DNA of 64,000 nucleotides from Charina bottae (Eukaryota; Chordata; Lepidosauria; Squamata; Charinaidae), in NCBI GenBank assembly GCA_023362775.1, contig JALMGJ010000008.1, forward strand, positions 23,016,501-23,080,500, in the 5' to 3' direction. Under the pieces are notes generated by a model. That model was not told the origin of the DNA. It made no database searches and saw only the letters and a program-made list of their open reading frames with translations. The first letter of the stretch is position 1. Each line of letters begins with the position of its first letter. This document shows positions 22,564 to 33,303 of the stretch, in pieces. Made by a program: the position numbers and the translations under genes.

Positions 22564-23097
22564 ATTTGTAAACTTCATGGGTTAATCTTTAGGAAAGGTA
22601 TAAAGATAATCAATTCCTACCCTATATTTTCACAGGTAGGAGTGAACAATGCTATTTATCTTTGTTTTGTTCAGTGTCTCATTTTTTCAAACCTAACTTG
22701 AATTTCTGCAACAATTTGCATTAAAATCAAAAATCTGTACCAAAGCTTTCGTGAGAATTTATCTTATCTGAATTTTGCCAAACAATTTTTCTCAATTTAA
22801 TATTTATATATGAAATACAATTTTATATATCTGTATTTTTGTGTATTATATTTTCCTAATAAATCTGTATGTATTATTTATTCAATAAACATCACAAAAT
22901 TTGGAAAAATGCAAACAGTGAAGTATGAATGTAACTTAGTTGGCATATTTTTTAGAAAGTTCTGTATTCATGAGAATTTTTAGGAAAAACTGTAAACTTA
23001 CCAATAAAGAAACAAATGAAATCAATCTCTCATATTTCAAGATATCAAATCTTCAAAATAGACATCAGCAGTTAAAATTAATCCATAGGAGTTCTCT
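22564..23097. other. AT-rich spacer, nothing recognised
   Basis: Contains several TTATTTATTCAATAAA-like stretches but no supported feature. Confidence 0.5.
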
Positions 23098-23114
23098 CTC
23101 TGTCTCTGTCTCTG

Positions 23115-23190
<76 letters not shown>
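23095..23190. repeat. Compound microsatellite (TCTCTG)n(TC)n
   Basis: About five TCTCTG units run into a long TC tract, followed by a GTTT repeat. Frames of alternating Ser/Leu or Arg/Glu on the two strands are artefacts. Confidence 0.95.
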
Positions 23191-23193
<3 letters not shown>

Positions 23194-23243
23194 GTTGTTT
23201 GTTTGTTTGTTTTTAGTGTCATTGAGAATTTCTGAATATATAT

Positions 23244-23326
23244 GGTAAGGTTTATAAGCACAGTCATAAATACATGTGGGGGCCTGAACATGTATTTATG
23301 TGACTGTGCTTACAAACCTCATCACC
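23244..23326. repeat. Foldback hairpin, arms about 34-39 bp
   Basis: 23244-23277 (starts GGTAAGGTTTATAAGC, ends ATACATGT) is nearly the reverse complement of 23288-23326 (starts ACATGTATTTATG, ends CATCACC), with a 10-base loop GGGGGCCTGA. The arms differ by a few substitutions and small insertions. It could be a small foldback MITE or a local inverted duplication; no target-site duplication was identified. Confidence 0.6.
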
Positions 23327-23394
23327 TATAGTAACCTTGAAAATAATGGAGTCCCAATTATAGACACTCTTGCACTAATGTATTGCACTACAGA

Positions 23395-23545
23395 CATTTA
23401 TTTAAAAACAATTTAAATAAATAAATATGAATATATTTGGCACCAATGTAGATATACATATAATGTTGTAAACCGCCCAGAGTCTACTGTTGTGGAGATG
23501 GGCGGTGATAAATTCAAATAATAATAAATAAATAAATACACATCT
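23395..23545 (+). mobile_element. LINE 3' tail (L2/CR1-type)
   Basis: TTGTAAACCGCCCAGAGTCT followed by GGAGATGGGCGGTGATAAAT and an AAATAATAAATA tail. The same tail occurs at 33047-33125 and 59625-59695. Only the terminal segment is clearly present. Confidence 0.55.
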
Positions 23546-23805
23546 CAAAAGGCTGTTGTTCCTCCAACTGAGCAGTGTTACAGTTTTATATAACATAAAA
23601 ATATGAGCATATAAACATGTGTTCATGCATGGCACATCAACAGTCAGTTGATGGCAAATACAAATATTTCCTGATGTATATTGAGCCTGTTCGTTCAGCC
23701 ATTTGAAATGTTCAATCTTTTGATGTATTGTCGAAGGCTTTCAAGGCCGGAGTTCAATGGCTGTTGTGGGTTTTCCGGGCTGTGTGGCTGTGTTCTGGAA
23801 GTTGT

Positions 23806-23852
23806 GGTTCCTAACGTTTTGCCAGCATCTGTGGCCAGCATCTTCAGAGGGC
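23806..23852 (-). ncRNA. Degenerate hammerhead-like motif of PLE family B
   Basis: On the - strand: CTGAAGA, an extra T, GCTGGC-CACAGAT-GCTGGC (stem II would need two tandem G-U wobbles), then AAAACGTTAGG. The conserved G of the GAAA box is replaced by A, most simply by CpG decay, so this copy should not cleave. Confidence 0.4.
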
Positions 23853-24326
23853 AGGAGCACAGACAGAAGCGAAATCTCTGTGCCCAGGTAGAGTGGCAAT
23901 GTTTTGTTTGTTTTCTATTTATAGAGCTAAATTATAGGAGATTAGGTGGGGTATTTTTGTTGTGTTGAAATGTTAATGAGTGGCTGATGAGCGTGATTAG
24001 CATGTTCATTTTGAGAAGTATTCCCATGTCCTGGTGGTTGGACTGAGCTTGTTGACCTTTTGCAGGCTGTGTTTTTCAGGACTGGTAGCCAGGTTTTGCT
24101 AATTTTTAGACTTTCTTCTTTTTTATTGTAACTGTGCTGGTGTTTGTGAATTTCAATGGCTTCTCTGTATAATCTGGTATAGTGGCTTTTGGTGTTGTCC
24201 AGTATTTCTGTGTTTTCAAATAGGATTTTGTGTCCCGTTTGCTTGACAGCATGTTCAACTACTGAAGATTTTTCCGGTTGCTGTAGTCTGCAGTCTTTCG
24301 TGTTCTTTTATCCTGGTGTGAATGCT

Positions 24327-25105
24327 TCATTTTGTGGTTCCGATGTATACTTGTCCGCAGCTGCATGGTATGCGGTATGCTCCTGCAGCGGTGCGGGGGT
24401 CCCTTTTGTCTTTTGCTGATTTTAGCATTTGTTGTATTTTCCTGGTGGGTCTGAAGACTGTTTGAAAGTTGTGTTTTTCCATCAGTTTTCCCATGCGGTC
24501 AGTGACTCCTTTGATGTAGGGCAGGAATACTTTGTTTGTGGGGGGCTGTTTTTCTTCAGTTGGACGTTGTTTTCTTGGTTTGATGGCTCTTTTTATTTCA
24601 TTCTTGGAATAGCCATTCACCTGTAGGACCCAATTCAGATGGTTCAGTTCATTGTTGAGAAATTGGGTTTCACAATTTCGATTAGCATGATCCACCAAGG
24701 TTTTGATCATGCCTCTCTTTTGTCGTGGGTGGTGATTGGAATTTTTGTGCAGATACCAGTCTCTATACTTTGTTTTCTGTATACTTTGTGTCCTAGTTTG
24801 AGGTCTGGTTTGCGTATGACCAGCGTATCTAAAAATGGAAGTTTGCCATCAGTTTCTTTTTCCATAGTGAATTGTATATTGGGGTGGATGCCATTTAGGT
24901 GGTCCAGAAATTTCTCCAGTTCTTCTTCAGTATGACTCCAAATTGCGAAGGTGTCATCCACGAACCGGAACCAGACTGTTGGTGTAATGGGAGCCGATTC
25001 CAAAGCCTGTTTTTCAAAATGTTCCATGAAAAGTTTGCTATGACTGGGCTCAGGGGGCTTCCCATGGCAACGCCATCCATCTGTTCGTAGAACTCATTCT
25101 CCCAT
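24327..25105 (-). pseudogene. Broken PLE reverse transcriptase / GIY-YIG frame (family B)
   Basis: Read on the - strand, the fragment begins with DGVAMGSPLSPVIANF (RT motif B), continues with FRFVDDTFAIW (motif C, FVDD) and LPFLDTLV, and later has FLPYIKGVTDR and the nuclease piece IPCSCGQVYIGTTK. The coding sequence changes frame near 25000 and again near 24707. The N-terminal RT half is absent. It is dead but clearly of PLE type. Confidence 0.8.
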
Positions 25106-25163
25106 TGAAAGTAACACGGCCACACAGCCCGGAAGACCCACAACAGCCATCGTTCAATCTTTT

Positions 25164-25653
25164 CTTTTAAAAACAAAGTATCTAAGCAGTTTTAGTTAAA
25201 AATAACTAAAAATAACTAAGGAAGACGGAGACAAGCATTTGACCTGCATTGCTAATGGTCCAGGTGTTAAGTTTCTGCATAATGTTTGATTCATGCCATG
25301 GACAGTACAAATCTTATGTGTATATTCTTATTCTCTGTGGTAAGATTGTAGAGAATGGCAGACTAACAGTAGCAGAATGATGATGATATATACTTTCTAT
25401 AATTTAGGTCACAAAAATCAGGCTTTATCATTTAATTATTTCGGACGGTGCAGAGACAACGGGCTTTTCCTTATGGCTGAGCTAAAGTGCTATTCACTAC
25501 TCCTTGAACCAGCAGTAAAGTATACCAGCTTAAAATTTGCTGCCCCAATGCCAGTCTATTCTACTATAGTCATGAGGTTGATGAATGACACTATTTTTAC
25601 AAACTATTTTAGAGCCAAGTTAAGGAGACACTGTAGGAAGACATCCGTGTTAG
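25164..25653. other. Spacer, nothing recognised
   Basis: No supported feature. The 103-codon frame at 25377-25688 runs into the neighbouring repeat and has no recognisable family. Confidence 0.5.
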
Positions 25654-25820
25654 TCTCCAGTGTCAAAAAATCAGGCAGAGTTTGGTAGCACCTTTTCAGA
25701 TTAGCAATTTTTATTAAAGGCAGAAGCTTTCATGAGCTGCAACTCACTTCGTCAGAAAAGTTTCTGCCTGTTAATAAAATTTGTTAGTCAGAAAAGGTGC
25801 CACCAGATTCCTTCTGAAGT
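25654..25820. mobile_element. Palindromic PLE-terminal-like element with hammerhead-like core
   Basis: The two halves are imperfect reverse complements: 25682-25727 (TTTGGTAGCACCTTTTCAGA to AAAGGCAGAA) and 25764-25810 (TTCTGCCTGTTAATAAAATT to GGTGCCACCAGATT). The centre, read on the - strand, contains CTGACGA, an extra A, GTGAG-TTGCA-GCTCAT and GAAAGC. This looks like two inverted terminal repeats of a further PLE-like family meeting at a hammerhead core. No protein-coding part is attached. Confidence 0.5.
25716..25768 (-). ncRNA. Hammerhead-like motif in the palindromic element
   Basis: Core CTGACGA, one extra A, stem II GTGAG/CTCAT with a five-to-six-base loop, then GAAA followed by GCTTCTGCC, which can pair with GGCAGAA upstream of the core. 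The pairing resembles a type III permutation, but a canonical stem I and cleavage triplet are not evident, so the call is structural only. Confidence 0.35.
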
Positions 25821-25829
25821 TAAGGAGGG

Positions 25830-27399
25830 CAGTTAGGGTCTTTCCCGTCCCACCAAGCATCACAGGTTGGCATGAAAACAATCACCAATCACTCTCTCTA
25901 AAGTGAGGATGAAAAAGGGTGGGACAGATTTAGGTGAGGCTTAGAATGGAAGGTTTAGTGATCAGTCAAGTTGCCTAACAGATGGCAAGCACGAAGAAGA
26001 CACAGGGGGAACAGGCAAAGTAGGAGGCACTTCTCCTAATGCTCTTGCTGGTGCAACTGCTCCTCTGTGCCTTTTCTGAAAAAACACTAAACCCATCTCA
26101 AAAATAGTCCAACTGATGGTGGGACGAGGTCATCAGGTGAAGCGGGAGGGAGCAATGAGTAAGCTTTGTCAATGGCTAGTGCTTCAAGGGCATGGTTGTG
26201 AAAGTGACCGATAAACTTCAGTTCTGACCTCATGCCCAGGAGCACCCAGAAGCAGATGCCGGTGCTACCAAAGCAGGAACGGGGTAAGCAAAATCGTGCT
26301 GATCCTCCCAGGGCAACCTAAGTAACTATGGTGCATTGCACAAAGAACCATGGGAACTGGACCTGAGAGTGTCAACCAGTCAGGCCAACAGTTGTAGTGT
26401 TGAGAAACTTATAAAGGTAGCATAGTAAAAACAGTAACAGGTATATATGGCGGTAAGAAACTCATTGTCATCCGAAGCATCAGAAAACCTGTAATGCACT
26501 TAGTGATGGCAGAATTAGAAACACGTGGCTGGCAGAACCCAGCTTTCCTTCCCAATTTAAATTGACCTTTTGTGCAGCACAGGATTCACACCCTCTTCCA
26601 AAAGAATATTAAACTGGCATTGAAACAATGTGTTTAATGCTCTTTCTGAAGGCCACAAGACCCACATTTAAAAGGAGCTTGACAAGAAGTATAGAAAGCA
26701 CCAGCGAGCCTTAGGCAGACAGACACCTCTGTGAAAGCCAAAGTCCGGTCCTGCCTGCCAAAAGGACCTTGGAAGGAATGCTCAGACTTCAACTGGGAGA
26801 GTCATTAGCTTGAGAAGCTAACAGGAGCCGGGCAGATACCCACTACTGACTAGTCAACAGCAGCTAATGATCAATAACGTGAATGAGCCAGATCTTATCA
26901 GGAGAAGTGAGAAATAGTGGAATATCGGAGGATAACTTTAGGCTGCATCAGGCATTAGCTGGGATGAGAGAAAGATAATGCCAGGGGGACACTGCATAAA
27001 AAAGCAGTTACCATGTTCATTAGGGGAAAGCGAGGAAGACCCCGATATGAACCCGTACATGCCTGGTATTTAAACTTGAAGGATTCATAATTTGTAGATC
27101 AAAGGAGTGGTAATCCTTTGAATTCTGTGCAAGATCGGTAAACCCTTGTTAATCTCAGCCAAGCAGAATTCTTCCGCTCTGTTCCAGCCCCACCCCCATG
27201 CTTTGCATTTGTCTTTTTGATGACAGGAAAATCACTCTTCAAACTTTTCATTTCCCTCTTTTTTAAAAAAAAAAAAAAAGAAGAAAAAAGAAGGAGAAGA
27301 AAACGCTTCAGTTCCCCAAGCCCTGCAAGTGGCATTTTCACTCCAGGATTGAACGCAGCCAGGTTAGAACGGAGGTGGATCCAACGTACAATGACAGAT
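25830..27399. other. Upstream intergenic DNA, nothing recognised
   Basis: About 1.6 kb upstream of the candidate promoter. It is less AT-rich than the rest of the window and has no long open frame or recognisable repeat. A poly-A/GAAGAA tract lies at 27264-27300. It could hold upstream regulatory sequence, but nothing in it is diagnostic. Confidence 0.45.
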
Positions 27400-28029
27400 T
27401 ATGCAAATCCTGCAGGAACGGCTAATCAATCGTCGGGCGGGGTGTGAGCGGAATATAGTTGATCTCTGAATTAGCTTCTGTCGGAATGTGTGTTGCGCGG
27501 GTAACTCCACGCTCGCCCGGAGAGTCGGCATGACATCACAGCGGCTCCTAGTCCTTGAAAACCTTGAGGGTGATTAGCCGAGGAAACGGGCTGCTTCTGC
27601 CCATCCTCCTCCTCCAGAGCCGCCTCTGTAATTCTATGTAGACGTGGGGAGGGGGGAGAGGCTGAGAAAAAAGCACAGCTAGGCAGGGCGAAAGAAAACA
27701 GCCGCCGCAGCAGCAGCAGCTGTTAGACGGGTGATTAAGTAATTCTCCGAGCCTTTTCTTTCCGCTCTCGCTTCTTCTGGCTGTGCCGAGACTGCTCCCT
27801 GGTGTAATTCCGAGGTCCGAAAAGAAAACGGCATTTTTCACGGCGTGCTGGAGTGAGTGAATGAGCGAGAGGGAGGGCGGCTTGAATCATTCCAGGATGG
27901 CTTGTTTTGAAAAGAGCAGGGCATATCCATAAAATGTGACTGTTCTGGAAGAGTTCAACGGAGAAGGGATGGAGCAGAGAGGACCTTCCAGGGATAGTAT
28001 TTAAGCCGCGGTGGGCAAAGGTTGCTTGG
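27400..28029 (+). promoter_or_regulatory. NDST4: Candidate NDST4 promoter region (CpG-richer block)
   Basis: CpG dinucleotides rise sharply here (CGTCGGGCGGGG, GTTGCGCGGG, GCTCGCCCGGAGAGTCGGC), unlike the depleted flanks. A CRE-like TGACATCA is at 27531-27538. A TATA-like AGTATTTAAG is at 27996-28005, with an exon-like segment and a strong splice donor about 150 bp downstream. The block lies on the strand and side expected for NDST4. The link is inference from position and architecture; no transcript evidence is available here. Confidence 0.45.
27996..28005 (+). promoter_or_regulatory. TATA-like box
   Basis: AGTATTTAAG followed by GCCGCGG. If used, transcription would begin about 25-30 bases downstream, near 28030. 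Confidence 0.4.
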
Positions 28030-28151
28030 AAGAAAGCACGCGAGCAAGCGAAGAGAAAAAAGAAGGAAAGCCTCCTCCAGTACATGACTTGAAGTCAAGG
28101 GAAGGCATCGCATCCTCTTTGGGCCGTTACTTTAGCAGACAATCTCTGTGG
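28030..28151 (+). other. NDST4: Candidate non-coding exon 1 of NDST4
   Basis: A purine-rich, CpG-containing segment ending CTCTGTG-G before GTAAGT at 28152, an excellent vertebrate splice donor (G|GTAAGT). The one ATG in it (at about 28085) opens only ATG-ACT-TGA, so the exon would be untranslated, consistent with the next exon carrying the NDST4 start codon. The 5' end is set from the TATA-like box and is approximate. An RNA-seq junction 28151 to 53973 would confirm it. Confidence 0.4.
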
Positions 28152-28261
28152 GTAAGTTTATTCCGTAGTTTGCACAGGACGCGGCTTAAGACAAGTTGCG
28201 ACACGCTACTTGGGATGGATTTATTTGGACCCAACCAGCGTTCAACTCAAGAATAACGCAA

Positions 28262-31200
28262 GTAAAGCAGGAAGTTTTTGGAACGAAAATAAGTCAATAA
28301 AAAAAATCTTGGGGACCTGGCATGGGGGAGGGGATTGGGTGCCCTAATGCTCTGCATTTAAGTTTCAGAACTGGAGTTTCCCCATCCAATCGACATAATA
28401 ACGGGGATCATAAATTAAATATATTTATTTTCCCCGTTGGTTACTCTGTCTCTGAGCTCAAAAATGTAGACTTATTTATGTTATCAGTAAACTAGAGAGC
28501 GAGACAGAGACTGGGGGAAGCCTTGAGAAAATGGAATAAAGTTGTATTTTGTGCTGTTTACCCTATCACACTTTCAGCTAAATGACCCACATCCCCACCC
28601 AATCTGAACAAGCAGGTTTAAAAAAGAAAGTTATGTTTACCTGGAACAATAACTATTTAAGTCTGTTTGCCTTGACAACTGAGATAGTAGGAAGGCAAAA
28701 CAAGCATATGTGTTTGGTTCCGCAGGTTATGTAGTTGAACAATGACTGTATGAGATGTTAAGAGAAACTGATTGTTCCATGTGTGCAACGTAGCCCCAAA
28801 ATGTTTAGACTGTAATAGAAGAATGCAAAAAGATTTTAAGAGAAAGAACATTCCTCTTATTATGCAAGAAAGCAAGTATTGTAGCAGCCTGATCTTCTAG
28901 TTTCAAATTGCTGCTGCTGCCAGAATTTTTTTTTTAAAAAAATCAGATGTTCCTAGAAGGGAATCATGTTCTTCTTGCTAGCCAGAAGTAAATCTTGCTG
29001 TATGAAGACCACTAGAGCAATTGCTGTTATATTTCCTTGTAACTCATCCTCTCATTCTTCCAGAGAAACGGCTGTGCAAATACAAAATCCAAACAATAAT
29101 AGCTTTTAATCCCCCAGTTCCTATCAGCCCTGCAACCTGAGTTACATGTTGCATGTTGGTCAGATGTTAAGTTTCAACGTTCCCCAAATAATGGAACTTA
29201 TTTCTAGCTGACTGGATACAAGGATGGTTTAGAATGGCTTTCCCCCTCCCCCACCCCTCAAAATACCATTTTCTTAAGAAGAAATGAATTCTGAGCAGAA
29301 TATCCAGCACTCTGAGAGTTACTGTTTCTCTTTGTTAAAGTAATCTATTCAGAATACAGTCTGTGGCAAATTAATCTCTTACCCTAAAGCAGTTCCACTG
29401 TGTTAGAGGAGGGCTATAGCCCAAATCCCATCAAAGTGGAAAGCAATCTTTAGCTTTCCAGTTACTATGGATGAGTTTCAAATTGCTATGAATGATTTTG
29501 CAGGGATCCTGTCTCCATGTTCTTTCTAGGTTGTCTTCAACATTTCTACCCAGAGCTAATGTTGCAGCACACTGTGCCACCACTTCTTCGATTTAGAGCC
29601 ATGCTTAGAGCCACTCTTAGATCCCCAACACAAGTTTATACAATGGCCATCAGAAAGCCAAACATTCACATTTTAGTACCCACCTGACACAGACTGAGTG
29701 CACCCCGTAATGCCGCTGAATTGTTCTCCCTATCTCATTACTATGATAAACAAAGCCTTGTGGATTAGTTTTAAATATAAATAGTATTGGCTGAGTCATG
29801 CACTATTGTTTGCCATTAACTGCCATCTCTCTTTATCAAAATTATATATTAACAAGTGCTCCTTAAAACAAACAAACAGCTCATAACATCAGTAGCTCCA
29901 GTAAGCACTTCCGGGCTGCCTAGATGCTCTCATACCAGCTGGATGGTTTGATAAAGTGGTCCTCAGCTTCCTTGGTTTATATTATGGTGCAATGTTTGGA
30001 AAACCTTAGATGGTGGGTTTTAAAAATGTATGCAATAATCTAACAATCTCTTGACATAGGCAAAACTAAAATGTTATCCTTGTTGAATGATTTACCTGCA
30101 GGAGACCTTCTCAGTCACAGTTGCAGTGGCAAGATGTCTACTATGACAAATAAGTGTTTACCAATTACAAGTCCCAAAACTTTTTACTTTGAGTCTCTTG
30201 GGTAGTTTTATACAACAAAGATAATGGTAGAAAGGTGTCCAGGTTAATGTTCTACTCAGTAAATAGATTTGTTTCATAGGGTTAGTGTTTGTATTGTTTC
30301 ATAAGGACTATGATCCACCATTAAAATTTTACCTTTGGAAGACAATCTTACTTGGCTACGAGTGATCGCCAATGATGATGATAAGGACTATATTGATTTT
30401 GGTATATACAGGTTAAATTATTGTTATGGCTGTAGTCTTAAACATGTTTGCCTAGGAGTAAATCCCAATGAACTTGATGTGACTTCCTTCAAATATCATA
30501 GCCCAAGTTACACCATAAGTTATATAATGCTCTTTCAACATGGAACCATTAGGACTGTGTTGTTGGACAGTGCAGGCTTTCTTTAGCAAACATCCAATAT
30601 TCTTAAAATGATTTTTACTCTTGGGTAATTTATCCTAACTTCTGAAAAGTTTTCCAAATGAAACAAGAATTTGTACAAGGCAAATATTTCCATCTCTATA
30701 GAAAATTAACAGCAAATTATTTCTTTCAGATTTTTTTGTCCCTCTTGTTTGCAATTAAGATAGAGAAATAATGAAGACATCTGAGTATTGTTTTTATTTG
30801 AGCAAGTGTAGTCATACTGTGCATAAGATGTATTTGACCAACAGTTATCTCATTGGACACAATTATTGAGTTCAACCTTGGTGGGACTAAGTAAGTTGAT
30901 GTTTTCAAAATTTAACTGGAATTTTAAACGCTGAATTACATGCTATAATGAAAATTTAGTCCCTATGGGGAGAGGGGAACCTTCATTAGTATAAATATAT
31001 TTTGAATCATATTCTAAAAATAAATCATTGTCAATAAAGAGGGTTATGGACAAGCTACTATGGCTTGTTCAAAAACTATAGTTAAAACAAACCATGTCTT
31101 AGCACAATGTGCAAATGCAGTAATTTTCTCAACAGAATGAATCTCTATATATAGGAAAATACAAATGAATTGTAATATGTAAAGTTTGGCCTGAGGTTCT

Positions 31201-33044
31201 TTTTTCCGCCATTGCAAATACAGAGATTAGACAGGTTATACAGCTGGATTTCATTTAGCTTGTCAATTTGTAGATATCATTATCTTTTCTTCCAGTTGGT
31301 AATTTAGTTACATGGTATGTGAAGTTGCTAGTGAATTGTAATTGTGTATTTATGGATAATATAAACCAATGCTCCTGTTGAATTTCTGAAATACAATGGA
31401 GAGTTGAACTCTTATATAGCTCAGGAAATCATGGGCTCTCACTTCCTATTTCCAAATTCGGTAGAGCCTCAACTAACAAAATCAAATTCTTAATGGCTGG
31501 CCGGGAGCCAGACCAGGCAGATATTGCTGCTGGAAAGAATGATTTCTGGGCTGAATTTCATTAAAACATTATGTAAAAGCATGCTATTGTACCTGAGCTT
31601 TGTCTCAGAAGAGTTTTCATTTCATATTGGCAAATCCACCATTTCTGCTAATGAGAAGCTAGCATGGTTTTATTCAATAGGGAAGGAGAAGAAGATTCTC
31701 TTTTCACACACAAAAGACATTCAGAACAGTATATGCCCATGAAAAGGAAAGGAAGAGTAAATGCCCTTAGTATCATTGTACGCAAAAGTAGACTTTAACC
31801 TATAAAAAGAGACAATGAAGAAAATGAATTATGCATATTAAAACAAAACAGGAGAGTTTTCAGTAACTATTAGGATGCAGCTGCAGGCACCATGCTTTAA
31901 AGTTGCCTTACATTCAAAAATATTAAACCTTCAGTTAGGTTATTTTATTCCATATGTTTCCCAAGAGAGTATGTTTAGATGAGGGCAGGTCCACATAGGC
32001 TCCTCCTGCTTCATTGGCTGTGTGGTCTGTAGTTATGAATATGGGCAATGTGCAGGGAATCTTGAATTCAGATATCGGTTTCTGTAAAACACAGTTGTGT
32101 TGGCTTGGAGATGCACTTGTGTCTTTCTTTTTTAGCCCATCCAGTTAAGCCCACTTCAGATGTTCTTAAGAATAAGGTCTACAGGTATGGAAGAGAAATA
32201 GGGAGAAAGTCCTCATCAAAAATGCTGTCTTTTTTTTCTTCTTCATAGGACTGCATGAAATTAATTCCCTTTTATGGAAAATCATAAGGGGTTTGATTGG
32301 GAATACCACTATGGTAGGGATTAAATTTAATTTCTATCCATAAAGATAAATTATTAAATCCACCCTTATTCTGTCAGCATGTAGTTCATCCTGAGTTCTG
32401 TTTCTTGGACACAGTAAAGTGGAATTGACTATTATGTTAAGTAGAAGTACCTTAGAAAGGAAGGGATCATATCACATTTGTCTTTTATGCAATAATGAGC
32501 CATATAACCTGCACCAACTCAACTACCCTCAAATAAGCTATTTATATTATTGCTGTAGAGCTTGGACTGTTTCCACATATGCATTTCCAATAGTCTGGGA
32601 GCCATTTTTTGAAGTGGTGATGCATTAATAACTTGCCTGCAAATAAAGTTCCTAAAGTGTGAGAAAGACCTACTCAATTATCATATTTATGGAAAGTCCC
32701 TGTATTTTTATGTATTGCATCATGCACAAGTAGATTCTATGCCACTTTGAATGTGAGGAAACAAGGCTTTGTATAGGATCAGTTGTACTGAATTTGCTTA
32801 CCAAATCTTTGATTCCAACCTACTGATCAATATTCATTGGTGTATTGTTACTATAATTTAATTTGTAGACCATATATTCTATGACAGGTCATATATTCTT
32901 CAGAACAATCACTCTTAAGGTTATAAGGCATCCTTGCCTAGAAGGATAGGAGGCACCTAATACTGAGCACAGTGTTCTAAGGAGAGTAACAAATCTGCCC
33001 TTGGTAGTTTCAGACATATAGAACTTTAGAATTTTAGCATTGCA
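28262..33044. other. Intronic DNA, nothing recognised except an old repeat piece
   Basis: About 4.8 kb with no supported gene. 30430-30490 (CTTAAACATGTTTGCCTAGG, AGTAAATCCCAATGAACTTG) resembles a widespread amniote MITE-like repeat, the same kind as the piece at 10373. The frame at 30335-30586 overlaps that repeat and is not a gene. Confidence 0.5.
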
Positions 33045-33094
33045 GGCATAACCGCCCAGAGTTCCCCGTTGGGGGAGATGGGCGGTTATATAAA

Positions 33095-33125
<31 letters not shown>
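33045..33125 (+). mobile_element. LINE 3' tail (L2/CR1-type)
   Basis: AACCGCCCAGAGTTCCCCGT then GGAGATGGGCGGTTATATAAAT and an (AAAT)n tail. It matches the tails at 23461 and 59625. Confidence 0.55.
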
Positions 33126-33154
33126 TCTGCTGGCCATGGAAAGAAGGGAGAGAT

Positions 33155-33233
33155 GTTTTTGTAATGCCCCTATTGTTTCTTGGTCATAGAGCCTTTTTTG
33201 TAATGCCCCTATTGTTTCTTGGTCATAGAGCCT
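33155..33233. repeat. Two-copy 39-bp direct repeat
   Basis: TTTTTGTAATGCCCCTATTG and the following bases to CATAGAGCC occur twice back to back, with starts offset by 39 bases and almost no differences. It is a recent tandem duplication. Confidence 0.85.
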
Positions 33234-33303
33234 TATGCATACAGACAGATCTACTAATAAACAACTGAGGGTAGATATTCTATACAATTACTGATGAACT
33301 ATA

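Larger units (their letters stand above)
23710..25163 (-). mobile_element. Penelope-like element, family B, 5'-truncated and decayed
   Basis: An insertion (23722-25151) flanked by a perfect 12-bp direct repeat GTTCAATCTTTT (23710-23721 and 25152-25163). The 3' end is on the left. The right (5') end carries about 37 bp (25114-25150) that are the reverse complement of the element's own 3' terminal segment, the same inverted-end arrangement as family A copy 1. The coding part starts in RT motif B, so it is 5'-truncated. It is unrelated at nucleotide level to family A. Confidence 0.85.

Noticed and set aside
23037..23291. Arg/Glu-rich or Ser/Leu-rich proteins
   Set aside because: Translation of the TC microsatellite.
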